From: Spirodela intermedia
Taxonomy: Eukaryota; Streptophyta; Magnoliopsida; Alismatales; Araceae
Reading direction: 5' to 3'
DNA length: 64,000 bases
Assembly: GCA_902729315.2 (NCBI GenBank)
Contig: LR746267.1
Span: forward strand, 2,804,886 to 2,868,885
The position numbers were made by a program, and so were the translations under genes. The notes under the pieces are model-generated. The model searched no databases and was not told the origin of the DNA. It saw nothing but the letters and a program-made list of their open reading frames with translations. Numbering within the stretch: the first letter of the stretch is position 1; the number at the start of each line of letters is the position of its first letter. Shown piece after piece: positions 44,691 through 58,360 of the stretch.

Positions 44691-47490
44691 GTAAGTCGAG
44701 TTTATCAAATTGCCAATCAACTAAAATGTGTCGTCCCATTAAAAAGAATGTTGACTTACCTGTTGAGAGAGAAAGCATGTCAATCCATGCATTGACTTAG
44801 TCAAATCTGATGAAATTTGAAGAGAGAAAAATAAGATTTCTCACAAGGGGAATGTATCTTAATACATGAAAAACCATCTCTAAAATGGGCATCATACCTT
44901 GACATGTGATAGAAAAATCTCAAACAAGGACAATACATCATGATGCATGGTAGACGACCAAAAACATGTTAGAAGAACTTGGACTAACTGATCTTTAATA
45001 TGACCTAGTAACATATGAAGTTAGCCAAATTGACAATATGGATTGATTTGACTACATAGCCTACTAGTGAGTTGACGATGTGTTGTTCTAGAGGATCTAT
45101 GACTGTTTATATCTAAGCAATTAGAACATAAATTGTCAATATCTTGGGCTCCATAAAAAGCCTTTAAATAGCATCCAATAATAGAAAATCGCATCTTCTA
45201 TTCATTTTTCCTAAATTCATTAGAAAATTTAGGTGCAAGCTCCAAATCACTAAAGCTTCCTCCTAAATTATCCACATAAAAAAGGAAGGTACCATCTCAA
45301 CTTCCTAAGATGATAAGTTCATAGAACTCAATTCATACATGAAGACAGTTTGGGAAAGTGCTTGTGACAAAAGTAGCTAGGCAAGCTAATGCCTTAGTGC
45401 TTAACATGGGGAGATATCCTGTGAAATTTAGTGCAAGAGGCTTATTGATTCTATGAAGTTCACTTATCACTTTTTGAGTGACAATAGTTGAAACTAAGGG
45501 GAGGAATCCTTGAAAAGTGGCTCTAGGCCAAGGAGAGGTCAAATCACTATATATTCTACTTTTTATGACATTCCAAAACTTAGTGTGCTGACTCACTCAA
45601 GTCAACTCATGTACTGACTTAAAACAATCTTGTGTCAATCCTATGTTGACTGAAAAAACTATGTTGACTAGATAAAGATAAAATTTGTAGAAATAGCTTC
45701 AAATCATTTAAAATGTTAGAACACAATAGGCAACAACCCACCCTCATCTTGGTATAGTTTCTAACTTACTATAGAGCCAACATATCTATAACTCTTTAGT
45801 GCATACAAGTCCCATGACATAGCTCTCATGTGTTTTGACTGATAAATGTTGGACTCAAGGACAGACAAAGTAAAAGAAAAAAACTTTGAAACAAGCTGGA
45901 CTCAAGGATGTACATAGTATATGTAAAGAGGGGAGTTAAAAGACTTTCGTTTATTTTCTAGATTAAATCTAATGGTATCTTACTTTTTATTATGATTACT
46001 CAATTGACATTGGCGAACCAACAAAAATATATTAAAATTTAATAAACGAAAATAACTACCATGACAAATTTTAATATAGGCTAGTTTTTCTTATTAAATA
46101 TTATACAGAACTATTTAAGTTCGAACACATAGTACACATTAAACCAATTAAGATACATGTTGATTATGGTACATGATTTTAGAGTACTTCTGACTTACTT
46201 TTGACATAGTGTGACTGCATTTTTAATTCATGGAAATCAACTAGCATTGACAGCTTGGACAAATGGACAATCAATTTTTAAGCTCTTCTCCCACTTCTCT
46301 TCACATTAGGACACACACATCTCCTTTCATGGACCTAGATTTTGTATATGCAAATTTCATCTCATACAGTCACTAATGCCTTAGAATCAAACTAGTACAC
46401 CTCTTGTTGTAGACATCATATTTTCTCACAATAATTATTTTAAAATATTCCAAATTTGAGATTGTAAATAACACTTCTATTTTAAGATCTTCCCAAGGTA
46501 TACCAACCTGATATGAAAGACAAACATCAAGTTCCAAATTTCAGTTGAACTTTGCAAGTTAATGTGACAGTAAAAATTAATGGAGTGTGTTTAAAAATTA
46601 TAAATTTTCTTATAATCTCTATATTGAATTTAAACATTTCATTCATGAATATCTCTAAAAACATTTAACATTTAATTCTGACCTTTTAGCATTTTTCTAT
46701 TATTAACATACAAGGAATAGTCCAAAAAACTATATTCTAACAAAACTATCAATCTAATAAAGAAGTATAATGCCTAATTTTCAAGTTATTCTCTATGTTT
46801 GCATTTATGAAGAATATGTAAGTTCAAACATTGTTGAAACTTGGCTGCTGGTACTAGTTTGGCTATTATGGGAATGACATTGTATTGAGTAAGAACTACA
46901 ATAAGTTCAATGATTACATTTAGTTGAGCTGGGACAAGACCCCTTGCTAAACTCAGATTCAGAGCTATAAAATGCTGTTAAGCCTAAATCTCATTCACCT
47001 CATTCCTTCATTAATCCCTTAATGAAAGAGATGATGAGCCTCTTAATTTGAGCACCGGTGTGAGTGAGACCCACACCTATTTTTGGATCCTGGGGAGTAG
47101 CACCTTAATTTTTATTCGTAATATCTTCATCAGACCGTGGATAAGTTGAGCACATATCATTCAAAGTAATTACGAGAGTAAATGGTAGATGTAGTATAGT
47201 TTCCAGGAGGAGCTTTCAAGTAATTTAAATTAGTTGATGTGGAGGTAACGACTGAAGAGTTTCCTAGGCAATAACTTTGGTGTTGAGTAATATATTGAAT
47301 ATAGTAGAGATAAAAGAGTGTCCTGAATGACAACCACTGTAGATATCGTGTTCTTAATGATACAAAGCACACAGATTTCACTAGACCAGAAATATAAAAT
47401 CAATATGTTGTTAATTGAGTAAGATGCATTTTTTATGCATCTTTCAGGGAAACATTATGATCATCTGCCTAAGGGAATCATGAGAAATAC
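44690..47490. other. Intergenic sequence, no supported gene
   Basis: About 2.8 kb of AT-rich sequence. Minus-strand open frames at 45333-45596 (87 codons) and 47157-47381 (74 codons) have some hydrophobic or patterned content but no motif I can name with confidence. Confidence 0.4.
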
Positions 47491-47492
47491 AT

Positions 47493-48225
47493 TGTTGATA
47501 ATTTACTTGTAATCATGGGCCATCAAATCTAATTAACTTTACATCAGAGAAGAAATCCCTGAGTATAGTCAAGAGATAGACAATTTAGCCTATCTTTGTC
47601 CCTATCTCCCATCTCTCCATTATCCTTGGGCATATATCTCCCTTTTTTTAATTGACCCATTAAATTAGTGGGCTATTATAATGGCCGAAGAGAGAAAGAT
47701 GGCATTATAACGACCTAAGAGTGATGGGGGGCTTTAATATGGACGAAGAGTCAGAATAGGGGGCATGATATCAACCTCCCTCTCCTTCTTGGTCTTCTTC
47801 TCCATCCTTTTCTTCCGTAAAAGGCAATTGACATGGGAGAAGCAAAAGTAAGCATCCCATGAGCTTGGAAAGAGTTTTAGAGAGTGGGAGTGGGGTTGGA
47901 GAAAGAAACAAGAGTGTTACACTTTCAAATTTTGTTCTTTCTCTTCAAGTTGAAGAGGATGACATTCTCCATGAGTTTCATAAGGCACTCTTTTCATTTG
48001 TTCTCCTAACAAAGAAATATCTCTAGCTCTCTCTATTGATGTATTAGAATTTCTACAAACCAACTAAATCTTGATGCATCACTTCTTAGTGATTTTTTTT
48101 TCATATTTAATCTTTGTTATATTGTCTATGATAGCTTTGGACACATCTATACTAATGAGGGTAACACATAAGTGATCAGACTTCTGCCATTGGTGTTCGT
48201 ATGACTTTGGTTTTATTTCCAAACA
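47493..48225 (+). repeat. Probable 5' LTR of copia II
   Basis: The TG…CA limits (TGTTGATAATTTACTTG to TTTCCAAACA) place the end 2 nt before a tRNA-Met-like primer site at 48228. A three-unit 30-bp repeat lies inside. No second LTR is present for comparison, so the start is a guess. Confidence 0.45.
47671..47770. repeat. Three imperfect 30-bp tandem units
   Basis: Units start at 47671, 47701 and 47731 and share a TATAATGGCC/GAAGAG-like core (TATAATGGCCGAAGAGAG, TATAACGACCTAAGAGTG, TAATATGGACGAAGAGTC). They lie in the presumed U3 region of copia II, where repeated elements often act as enhancers. Confidence 0.75.
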
Positions 48226-48227
48226 TT

Positions 48228-48245
48228 TAGTATGAGAGTCATGTA
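48228..48245 (+). other. Primer-binding site of copia II (tRNA-Met type)
   Basis: TAGTATGAGAGTCATG is a three-base variant of TGGTATCAGAGCCATG, complementary to initiator tRNA-Met. It lies directly after the presumed LTR end. Confidence 0.65.
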
Positions 48246-48299
48246 AGTTGTACCTTATGAAATCTAATGTTGCAAATATGTGAGTTGCAAAATTTGATA

Positions 48300-49770
48300 G
48301 AAATATTAACTTTGGTTTATGGAAGAAGAGAATGAAGAGAATCTTTTTACAACAAGGGCTTCACAAATATTTCACGAAAGAAAAAACTAGAAAAATAATG
48401 TGATGAAGATTTGAATGAATTAGATTTGGAAGAAGTTAATATAATTTAGATGTTTCTAACGGATGAAGTAATGTATAGAATTGAAGAAGTTGATACTAGT
48501 ATCAACTTAAGGAAGAAATTATAAATGTTAGACATGTCAAAATCTCTTACATATAAGTTATACTTATCAAGGTTTATGCAATGGATGAAATTTACTAAAG
48601 ATTTTCAATGCATTCAATAAGTTGATCCCATGGCTTCGCAGCTTAGAGGTTAAGGTGGAGGAGGAAGATCTAGCTATTCTTTTTCTCTCATATTACCTCA
48701 ATTCTATGACCAATTGGAGACTACCTCTTATATGGTAAGTAAATAGATTTTGTTAATGGACGAGCTCAGTTTACATTACTAAAAAATAACTTTAGAAAAA
48801 ACCTTCCATATGTAATGAATGTTTGATAGCAAAAGGGTTATGTCAAGAAAGATGATGCTAGAAAAATAAAGGTGACAAAGAAATCATTTCAAGTCTAAAC
48901 CAAATAGTTGTGACAAATATCACTATTGTATTAAGAAAGTTATTGGAAACTAGATTGTCCAAAACTGAGACAGAAGCTAAGCAATCATGTCTATTGACGT
49001 AATAGTGACATCCTATTTTGAAGATAAAAATGCTATTTTGTTGTGACATGGTAGGTTTTATCATGTAAGCAGAAGGGAGATGTGAGAATTACAAAATTAA
49101 AATTTCAGTATTAAATTTTGAAAATTTGATTCTTGAAATCATGTCCCCATGGGGAACATTCCAAAGTTAAATTTATTACTTCTATTAATAGAAGTAAGAA
49201 TATTTTGAAGTATGTACATTCAAATGTCTAGGGTGTATATGAAATTATTTTGTATCAAGTATCTCAATTTTTTGTTACTTTTATTGATGAAAACAAATGA
49301 GAAAAAGAAATAGATTTCTTCATACCAACAACGGTGATGAGTACATCTCAAAAAAGTTGGACGTCTTTTGTTTACAATAAGGTGCAGTTTCTCACTTGAA
49401 TATTTTATTTATGGTACTATAGAATGAGGTATCTGAATTGATAAATAGGACATTGCTTTGGAGAGGACACTACATGAGACTATTTTCAGGGCTTTCTAAG
49501 AAATTTCAGGTGTAGGAAATTAAGACAACTTGTTATTTAGTGAATCAATTGCCTCAATGTCATTGGGATTTAAGATATGGGTTAAAGGTTGGAACAGAAA
49601 AAGCATAGGTGATTTTAGTTTACAATGTTTTAAATGTCCTACTTTTGTCTTAATAGAGGATAATGAGTAGAAAACTTATATACTAAATCTAAGTGATATA
49701 TTTTTCTCAAATATAGGCGTTAGGGGATATAAGTTATTGAATTCGATAAGATAGAACACAGTTATATTTT
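48300..49770 (+). pseudogene. Decayed Ty1/copia gag-integrase remnant (copia II)
   Basis: Read through many stops, gag gives 'LTYKLYLSRFMQWMKF' and 'LPQFYDQLETTSYMV'. A broken CCHC knuckle follows (about 48,905-48,970; 'ESYWKLDCPKLR' preserves its second half after a frameshift). Integrase gives 'KYVHSNV.GVYE', 'SQFFVTFIDENK', 'HTNNGDEYISKKLDVF' (second Asp region), 'NRTLLWRGHYMRLFSGLSKK' and 'ACYLVNQLPQ'-type residues. RT is absent. Stops in every segment show an old copy. Confidence 0.8.
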
Positions 49771-50640
49771 CCTCTAATGAGTGACACAATATCGAGAGCA
49801 GGGGTGAATTGATCAACTTTAGTTTTTACAATTTTCTTTTCACAAAATTATATTCTTAGAGAAACTAAAGTTGATCAAATCTATTCGTAAGGAAAGTAAA
49901 GTTGAGAGTGGATAAGATTTGGAAAATCTAAGTTTGTTAAAAAATGGATGTTTGGTATTAAGACAATTTGTTTCTCTTTTGATGATACATGAAAATATTA
50001 TGCTTTTGATTTTAATCTCAAAATATGATAAAAGGCCATTTTGATTTTGGCTTTAATCATGGATATGATAAACAGTCATTCAATTTATGTTTTAATCTCA
50101 GATAAGATTAGTAGTATTTGATTTCAATCTTAACCGCAGATATAATAAATGGCAAAATCAATATTCGTATTTACCCAAATGTTAAACTTGATCCAATATT
50201 CCAACAAATAGATCTGTTAAGCCTTATATTTAGAAGTCATGAACCAAGTCCATTGTGTTTCAGATTTAGACAAATAAAAAGATCCATTACACCTTAGATA
50301 TAGATCCATTATCTTTCAGATTTAGGACCAATAAACAGATTCATTACACCGTAGATTCATTACAATAATCATATCTATTTCACCTTAAATTCAATCCAAA
50401 CAATCAAATCCATTACCTTTCTTTTAACTTGAAAAGAATAAAGATACAATATAAAAAGATTACACATTGTTTGATAGATAATATTCAAATCTAATTGCCA
50501 AAATATTTAAGATCTTCAAATTAAAAGATTATCCATATCAAAATTTTAAAATGACTAAACTACCCCAGATGTTATGATCATTGTAAAAACAATAACTTCT
50601 AAACTATTAAGGTCAACAAAGATGTGAGATTTGATGAAGT
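49771..50640. other. AT-rich spacer after copia II
   Basis: No gene. It contains short internal repeats such as 'CATTACACC(T/G)TAGAT' and 'GATCCATTA' variants at 50,210-50,400, a loosely repetitive tract. Confidence 0.4.
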
Positions 50641-53600
50641 CTCAATGTTTAAGAGATTTTAACATACAAGTCTAATATCACTATTATCAATAGGATACGT
50701 GGATCAATAATGGGTTTGGTTCTTCCTTGGCTCAATGATAGGTCTTGTTCTCTCCCGCGCGCCGCACGCTGCACGCCGCATGTCATTTGGGATTTTTTGG
50801 CAGGCCCTTCCAACGTAATGTAATTGAAAACGGCCTCATTATCCGACACGTGGATTTAGACCTCGTCTCAAATGTCTTCCTCACCCTGCGCCTAATACGT
50901 CAACGGTAGCCTCCTTGTCGACCGTTCGAACCCTTTGGCAGCTACCCAGATTACACTGACACGTCGATTTCCAGCTCGTCACGGGCTGCAATTTATCTTC
51001 ACGTACGTCCAGATGACCTTTTCAAATCCCCCAAGTTAAAGATATTGATAAAAAGGAAGGTTGATTAAGGTCAATCCCTATTCCAGACCGTTAATTTATT
51101 TACTACTCATCCTCTAAGGACGGTCAAATTCAGCATTAACTAGCAACTGCATTATGTCGAATTCCCTTTTGGTAGACGAACGCGTTGATTATTAACAACT
51201 AAGAGAATACTGAGAACATGTCGTTCGCTTCCAACATCCGATTATAGATATGTCGTTCACATGAGGCACGCTTTTCTCATTTCTGAATATGCGAGATTCT
51301 CTATCTCCTGACACTGCACATACGCTCACACATATACATACATATATGTGTGTACACTGCACATTCTTAATATTTTATTATTATCGCAAAGATTTGACTG
51401 ATTCTAAATCAACCAGTCAAACAGGGGATACTGAATCGAAAGAGTATAGATGAACGCTTGATACGAAGTCAAGGGTTCAATTCGTCGAAGGCTTGATTGG
51501 GCTTGACGAGGAACATAGAGGACGTCACACCTTTCTGTTGTCAATGAGAAACTTGGATCAGTATAGAGGCCCGTTTCATCTACGGCATAAAATTGTGACT
51601 GGGTCAGCGGATGCGCCATTTTTCCCTAAGTATTAGTCAATATCATTCTGAGGGCGGGTTCTTATATCCAGCGCTTACATATTCTTCTCTAGGAGGTCTG
51701 ACGGTACTTCGTCATCTATCCCGCGTACGACTAAAGAATCTGCGGTATGTCCAGCAGATGGTCAAGATTATTTATTTCATTTTATTCTCGTTATTATAAA
51801 GATAATGAACGATGGAAATGAAGTGTGAAAGGCAATGTAAGTATACGGTACAAGAGGAAAGGGGAGGGTTCGTTTCGCTCATTCCCTTCTATCTCATTTG
51901 TTTCTTTACATTGGGATGATGTTTCATCCTTCCCTTTATATAAAATCACTTAAACAACATGAGGCAATCATTCCATGTGTTTCGGTGCATTCAATTTATT
52001 ACTTTTTAAAATAGGTATCTCCAATTTAAATACAATGAACCTAATCCATGGCAAAATAAAAAGGTTCTCCATGACCCTAATCCAATGATTCATATCTCTG
52101 AGAATGAACCCATACCAAATAACGATATCCTTTAACAGTACAGGTTCTACATACAGAAAATGATGCTTCCCGGGTGCAATTTCTCAGCAGGTTTATTTAT
52201 TCACATTCTTCCTCGTCATTATCATTGTTGTCATTATCATCTTGATGTTCTCCACTTTGTCTTCTTCATCATTAAAAGGTAATTACAGTATCTTAATGTC
52301 TACAAAGACTGTCGTCTTAGGTAGAATAAAGGTCATGTTGCTCAGTCCAAGGTTTTAGTCTGGTGCAAAGGTGATATGAGAGAATATCGAAGCCATTGTA
52401 TCAGGGTTGCTAAGAACTTTCCCCTCTACGGATATGCTTCTATTTCGTTAAAGTGAACCAGTCTAGGTAAAGCAGAACTATCATATTTTAAGGATTTCCA
52501 GTATTTGGATTATCGATGCTTATGCTACCATATACTTACTAGATTACTACGATATCTTTTACTTTACATGGGGATGAGTTATCTCGCATCATGTCATTTA
52601 GAACATGAGAGTAGTTGTAAAGATACCTGATCGAGATCGAGCGCCTTCTAATGCTTTCCAACTGCTCTATAGATGGAATCATCATGGAGTGTCGACATTT
52701 AGATTTTCATATTTTTGGTTAGCCATCGCAAAAATCTCATCAACGTCACTAAAACCCTTCGCATGTCTGCAGCGTTCAAGTAGTCCTGTAAAAGACCTTG
52801 TCCGATCAAAGGCTCCATATCACCTTCCTGAATTAGCAGCCCGCATGATCACAATGGTTTACCGCTCAAAATTATGATCCTTCGGCTTTCTTTGAACCCG
52901 CCATGGTCCAGTTTAATCCAAAGGTTATGATTAGCTCTACAAGCACGACTTCCTTGTCACCCTGTCATGTCTGAGCTCTCTGCGTGCTGTGTTCTTCAAT
53001 TTTAATTTCACTTCAATAACAAAAGGAGGAAGAAATTCCCCAATTTCCTTCTGTTTCCAAGAATCTGATCTGCTCTCAGAAGATATCACGCGTGCGGTTG
53101 ACTAGCAGTTGAGGAGAAATTGTGGGCCAGAATATGGCCGGATTAATATTGCCGAAGTGAATACGTAGACTGCAAACGAATTAGTGAGAGGACACTTTCA
53201 GGCCCACTCGTTGCCACAGTGTGAAGACGGATAAACGTGGGACTTTATCCGAGGATCTTCTAATTGTATTCGATCACCTCCATCTCGAAAGTGGATTCCT
53301 TGGAAGGCAGTACCTTCAATATTTTCTCTTTAAACTTCTCGGGTAACGAACTCTCAAGCTCTCCACGTGCGGCTAATTGGCTGATGATGCGATCTTCCTA
53401 CGACTTCCAAGGCTATTGTTCCTCGCGGCAGCAGCCAAGATGGACCGATTCAGAGAGTACGCAACAACGGAAACACGCCTGTTGAGAGAATAGAGAAAGG
53501 TCAGATACCGCAGTTGGTGGTGGAACTGCCGCTGAAGGTCAGAAATAGAACAATCCTACGATCAGAACGAAATGGAGAGAAGAGTGAGATACATCTGGGT

Positions 53601-54120
53601 GTTCAGAACTCCCTCTCTGTCGCTCTCAAATTCTCGCTCTCCCTCCGTACGAATATATGCATGACAATGACTCTCTCTCCCTCTCCCTCTCCCCTTCTCT
53701 TCCAATTTGTGTCCAATTGCAATCTCTACATATCTTTTATAAACACCGGCGTTCTTTTATGCCAGTGAACCCGTGCAGTTTGAAAAGGTTTGAGGAAAGG
53801 AATTTAAATCGATTTTGTCCCTGATTATCAAATATAACATGAAGGAAAAAGCTTTAAGCACGGACAACTGTCAACCCTTGCGTTACGTTAATGTCATTTC
53901 GTCTTATACTCATTACAAGAACATGCCATCTTTAATTCCCGCAGTATGAGTGCGATTACAGCGGGGGCCGGTAACTGCTAGCTCCGTCCCTTTTTCTGAA
54001 ATTTTCTTCTACCCTTTCACATGGAGGTCTCAGCTTCGAAAGCCTAAACATTTTTTTCGGTTCGGACGAATGCGTCAACGCTGAACGTGGCCTTACCTGA
54101 CTGAGTCCTTATCCGATTAA
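50641..54120. other. Low-copy region upstream of the MGNC gene
   Basis: Higher GC and no transposon signatures, beginning with a GC-rich patch at about 50,750-51,000. Short open frames (51404-51619 minus, 52605-52877 plus, 53264-53485 plus) lack recognisable domains. A pyrimidine-rich repeat occurs at 53,671-53,700. Part of this is likely the promoter of the downstream gene, or of genes with introns I cannot resolve. Confidence 0.4.
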
Positions 54121-54123
54121 AGA

Positions 54124-54202
54124 CACGTGGAAGAAAACGTAGGGACAAAGATGACCAGAACTAGACAAATCGCTCTCCTCCTCCCGTCCCGTCCTATAAA
54201 TA
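54124..54202 (+). promoter_or_regulatory. G-box and TATA box of the MGNC gene
   Basis: CACGTG at 54124-54129 (in ACACGTGG, an ABRE-like context) and TATAAATA at 54195-54202 lie upstream of the start at 54401. The TATA position predicts a 5' leader of about 170 nt, CT-rich as is common in plants. This suggests ABA- or stress-linked expression (inference). Confidence 0.65.
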
Positions 54203-54400
54203 ACCAATTCTCATACTCGATGGGATCCAATCATTCTCTTTCTTCTCTCTCTGTGCACATCTCTTCTTCTCTTCCCTTCCCAGTCATCCTCCCGACTAAC
54301 TTTCCTTGCCAGCCTCTTTGCTTCTCTCATACGTCATATTTTCCGGGGAAGAACCAATATCAACATTTAGTAACAAAAAGTTCCAGGCTTTCTCGCGAAT

Positions 54401-54703
54401 ATGGGAAATTGCGTGAAGCGGCAATCTGTAGTAGACGATCAATGGGCGTCGGAGAAAACCAGCAAGGCGGGTGCGGGTCGCCGGAAGGGAGAGGAGTCAC
54501 GATCGGCTACAGAAGTGAAGATTAAAATCAGCAGAAAGCAGCTCCAAGAGATCCTTAGGAAAGTTGACAGTAACGAATTGCTCATCGATGACACCCTCTC
54601 CCGTCTCGTGTCTGAAGCCGCTGCCGTCGAATTCAACGACTTCCACCGTAACGGCTACCATTGGCGGTCAGACCTCGAGAGCATACCCGAGGAGCAATAT
54701 TAG
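54401..54703 (+). CDS. Small MGNC-type plant protein, probably N-myristoylated
   Basis: A 100-residue protein beginning MGNC. Gly2 with Cys4 is the pattern for N-myristoylation plus palmitoylation, which would anchor it at the plasma membrane. The central segment KVKIKISRKQLQEILRKVD (39-56) matches a motif found in a group of uncharacterised short plant proteins with the same N-terminus. The C-terminal part (about 75-100) is polar and ends EEQY. The function is unknown. A TATA box and CT-rich leader precede it, and no intron is needed. The stop lies within a 44-bp tandem duplication, so the C-terminus may have been altered by it. Confidence 0.75.
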   Translation: MGNCVKRQSVVDDQWASEKTSKAGAGRRKGEESRSATEVKIKISRKQLQEILRKVDSNELLIDDTLSRLVSEAAAVEFNDFHRNGYHWRSDLESIPEEQY

Positions 54704-54786
54704 TTGCCGGAGCGGTACTTGAATATGTTCTCTGGACAAGTAATTAGTTGCCGGAGCAGTACTTGAATATGTTCTCCGGACAAGTA
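54699..54786. repeat. 44-bp tandem duplication over the MGNC stop codon
   Basis: Two adjacent 44-base units, 54699-54742 and 54743-54786, each begin ATTAGTTGCCGGAGC and end CAAGTA, with two differences. The first contains the stop codon TAG at 54701-54703. Confidence 0.95.
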
Positions 54787-55029
54787 ATTGGTGGATTTTC
54801 TGACATGTCGGTGGGAAGCCCAGGGATAAGGCGACGTGAAGATGGGTCACAGAGGGGCCCATCAGGTATTAGACTGGTTGAAGACTGCGGGAGTTCTGAT
54901 CGAACGCAAGACGGCGTGGGACGCCTAGTACAAATCCCGATATCTGAGCGGAGACGAAGGAAAATGAAATAAGAACCCACTTGGGGAAGCTCGCTCATCA
55001 CTTCTGCCGTCCTTACTCTTGCCATCTTT

Positions 55030-58000
55030 TTCTATCATTGGCAGCACCGACGGTCTGGCATTCTATAAACGTACTAATGATTGGCGAGGTTGAGGAACCC
55101 CTGTAAATATAGTACCGCTCACTTCCTGCCCATAATTGCATAACCTAATTAAAGATATGTTTCTCCAAATTTCACTCAGTTCTAAAACGCTGTCTTCAGT
55201 TCCTCCTACTTTTTACCCATTGTTGATCGGAATATGTATTTCCTAGTAGTCTTTATTCCTCCGACATGTAGGATGTTCCACGATGAAATTCCTTAGTAAC
55301 AAAGCGTCCAGAAGGATTCAAATGTCCATCTCTTATTTAACAGTCTATTACAGCTTTTAAATTTGTAAAATCATTAATCTTGCAGTCTTTATCTAGATGC
55401 TTGAGAAGAGGGAGAAATACCTGAAATTCTAAGGCAATGAGAATGTGTTTCCTACGTTGTGGGAAAAATGGAGCAAAGCATTGGGGACCCTGTAAATTTA
55501 TAGGACCATCAATCTATTGGCTTCTAGAGCTTAAATAATTTGATGGTGATAAAATTGATAGAACTGTAAAATTGTATTCTTTGAATAGTAGAACCATATT
55601 ACTCAATGATATAAATCACAGAAGATGGAAATAGCCTTAAAAAGAGGAAAACAGCCTCAAATGTAAAAAAATTATTTTATGTACAAGGATACTTAAATAC
55701 CCTTGAATATGTCCAAATATTGTAGAGGCTGAATGCAATTGAGAAAAAAATTGACCAAATTTTGAATAAACTTCTTTTGCAAAATTTTGCATAACATTTT
55801 TTAATAATTTAGAATTTTCTCTTGGGAAAGAAAGAGTAACACAAATTAGTACATATGTGAGTCAACACTTTTATCAACATCAAAGAGGGAGAGAGTGGTT
55901 AAAGTGTGACGAGGAAAGGAAAAAAATTAATTAAAAAAGTGAGAGAGTGCTGCAACTGCAAGAGGAAAGATTTCTGACCATCAAATAAGTTTAAGTTGAT
56001 GTATACTTATGAATTTAGAAGGATTTAATGGTCTACTAATTAAGTGTCAACCCAAAAGTAGTGAATCTAGAAGATGGTTTTGGGTTGAAATACTTGAACT
56101 AGATGAGCTGCTAAGTCTAGTGTTAGGTTTTCAATCTTTTTGTTGATGAAAAGATTTAAAAATTTAATTTAACTTAAATGGTCTTGAATCAAATGTTTTA
56201 TCTTATAGAGTTTAATTCAGCATACTGATTAAAATTTGTTAATCACTAGAATTGAGAATGGCGAGCTTTATTCTGTGCATCATGCTGATTAAAATGTCAT
56301 CTAATATTTAATTATCTATGATTTACACATAATTGATTAAATCCGTTAATTATTAGAGATACTTTCTAAATTCCATTACAATACTCAAATATCTTGTTTA
56401 ATCAGGAAATGTTAAAAGTATTTAATTATGTCCTCACAATTCCAATCCATTCATTATAGGGTATCTAGATTGTCACAATACATCCTCATGAACCTTTTGT
56501 AGCTTTAAAATCATAGTCATGGTAAATTGTTGTTTTGGAATCAAACTGAGCAAAGGTCTCATGCTACAGAAAGTAAGTGAAAATCTAACACCTAATCATT
56601 CAAATAGTTTTATTCCTCCAGTCCTATCATAGATAAACCATGCCAATCCTCATAAATATAGTTGTAAGAAAATTTGATTTTGGAAAGGGTGAAAAGAAAT
56701 CAATTTTATAATTTTTATCATTATTATAAATTAACTTAGATTTAATAAAGTTTAACTTAAGTAATTGGTGTGACAGAATATGGTCCAATTTATAGTTGCT
56801 GTAAATGACCATTGGGCAGCATAAAATTCAGTCTATAAATAGGAGACTTCGTCTCACATCAAAGGCTGAGGAGTGTATGAGCAACAATATCCATATAAGC
56901 CCAACAAAATGTTCATATGAGCATAGAGGAATATTTGGGTGGGGAATGAAGAGGGATCTACCTTACACTCGAGCATTAAGTTTTTTCTTCTACATGAAGA
57001 GGTACTTATGCAATATCAAGCAAAGGATTTCATGTCTACAAAAGCCTTTGTTCTAAAACACAAGAGTGGTAAGTGTTCACTTTTGTGTTAGATTATATTA
57101 GTAACTCATAGGCTTCTGTGCTACGATGTAGGGCACAAAATAATTCCTCCAAAAAGAGTGCCTTCCACAACTTGAAGCAAGTGCAAACAAAAAAAATTGT
57201 GTGGTAACTCATTCTTCTTGATAACGGAGCACATATAGTACTCTAATATTTTGATAATACTTTTCAAACCTAGAGCCCTTAATCTTGATGGGTTTCATAT
57301 TGTTATACTCTAGCTTTGGTTGAGCTTGAGACATGAATCTAGAAAGGATTAGAGAGGTGCTAATCTAGTTTAGCTGAACCAGATCTATTAATCTAAAAAT
57401 AACTAATACTATAATTTTACTTGACCCAGAAGTATCAAAATTGAGAAAGGATTAGTAGGGTCTTAATTTTTTTGGTTAATGATAAAACATGAATAATGTG
57501 TTGGAATACACATTAACTTAGTTAATTTTACATTTCTATGATGTTATTCATGTGTTGTTCACATCAATAAATATGATTTTTAACCTATTTCAAGGCATAT
57601 TAATGTTTTAAATATTTCTTAGAATTTTATGAGATTATACACATTTGGGTGGCTTATTAAACTAAATTATTTTAGATGTTGAATATGCATTTATGATTTT
57701 CCTAATCATTTTCCAGATTTTAGGAATTTATGCCCCATGTCGTAGCTACATCAATGGCTGTGATACAGCAGCTCAATTATTACTTACGAGAGTGAGGAGG
57801 CAGCCTTTTGGCAAGAGAAGGATCCAACAGCTCAGAAGAGAGCATACAAGAAAGGAGTTTATAAACTTTGTCCTTACTGAAGAAATATCAAAAAACCTGT
57901 TGACAACAATTGAGCTGTTGATATCAAAAAACAAGACCTTACAAGAAGGGAGCCAAAGAATGTACCTCATTGAGAAATATCAAAAAACCTATAGTTGGTG

Positions 58001-58360
58001 GGTATTTTAAGCCACAATGAAACCTCATATTTTCATTCCACACGTACAATGATAAAATTCAAGTCGTAACCACATATTTTCTACCTATAATGGCTCTACT
58101 ACATCATTCGGATCTTATCATCATTTCCTTATATATCCTTATATATCTTTATGAACACTTTTTTTTGAGAAAGTGGTATGGAAGCAATTATAACCTTAAG
58201 AAAGTAACAATATCCCCACCACACTTCAGCATGATCAACAATAGAGTACATTTCATTAGTAAAACTAGAGATGCAACATATCAAGTCTCTCAATTTTCTA
58301 TCATACCCTCAAAATATTTCATCTCCATTGACGTAGGTCTTGTTTTTTTCTTTTGAAACA
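55030..58360. other. AT-rich sequence with possible LTR promoter remnant
   Basis: No supported gene. A TATA-like TCTATAAATAGGAG at 56832-56845, followed by 'ACTTCGTCTCACATC', is the kind of promoter seen in LTRs. The open frame 57693-58010 (105 codons) has no recognisable motif and may belong to the internal region of the family-A relative whose 3' LTR starts at 58683. Confidence 0.4.

Noticed and set aside
45333-45596. Minus-strand 87-codon frame resembling a membrane transporter fragment
   Set aside because: It has some hydrophobic pattern, but I could not match it to a family with confidence. It is short, without flanking exons.
52195-52265. Acidic Asp/Asn/Glu-rich stretch readable on the minus strand ending in a stop
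   Set aside because: It derives from a simple (GAT/AAT)n repeat. Upstream coding sequence is absent, so a C-terminal exon cannot be supported.
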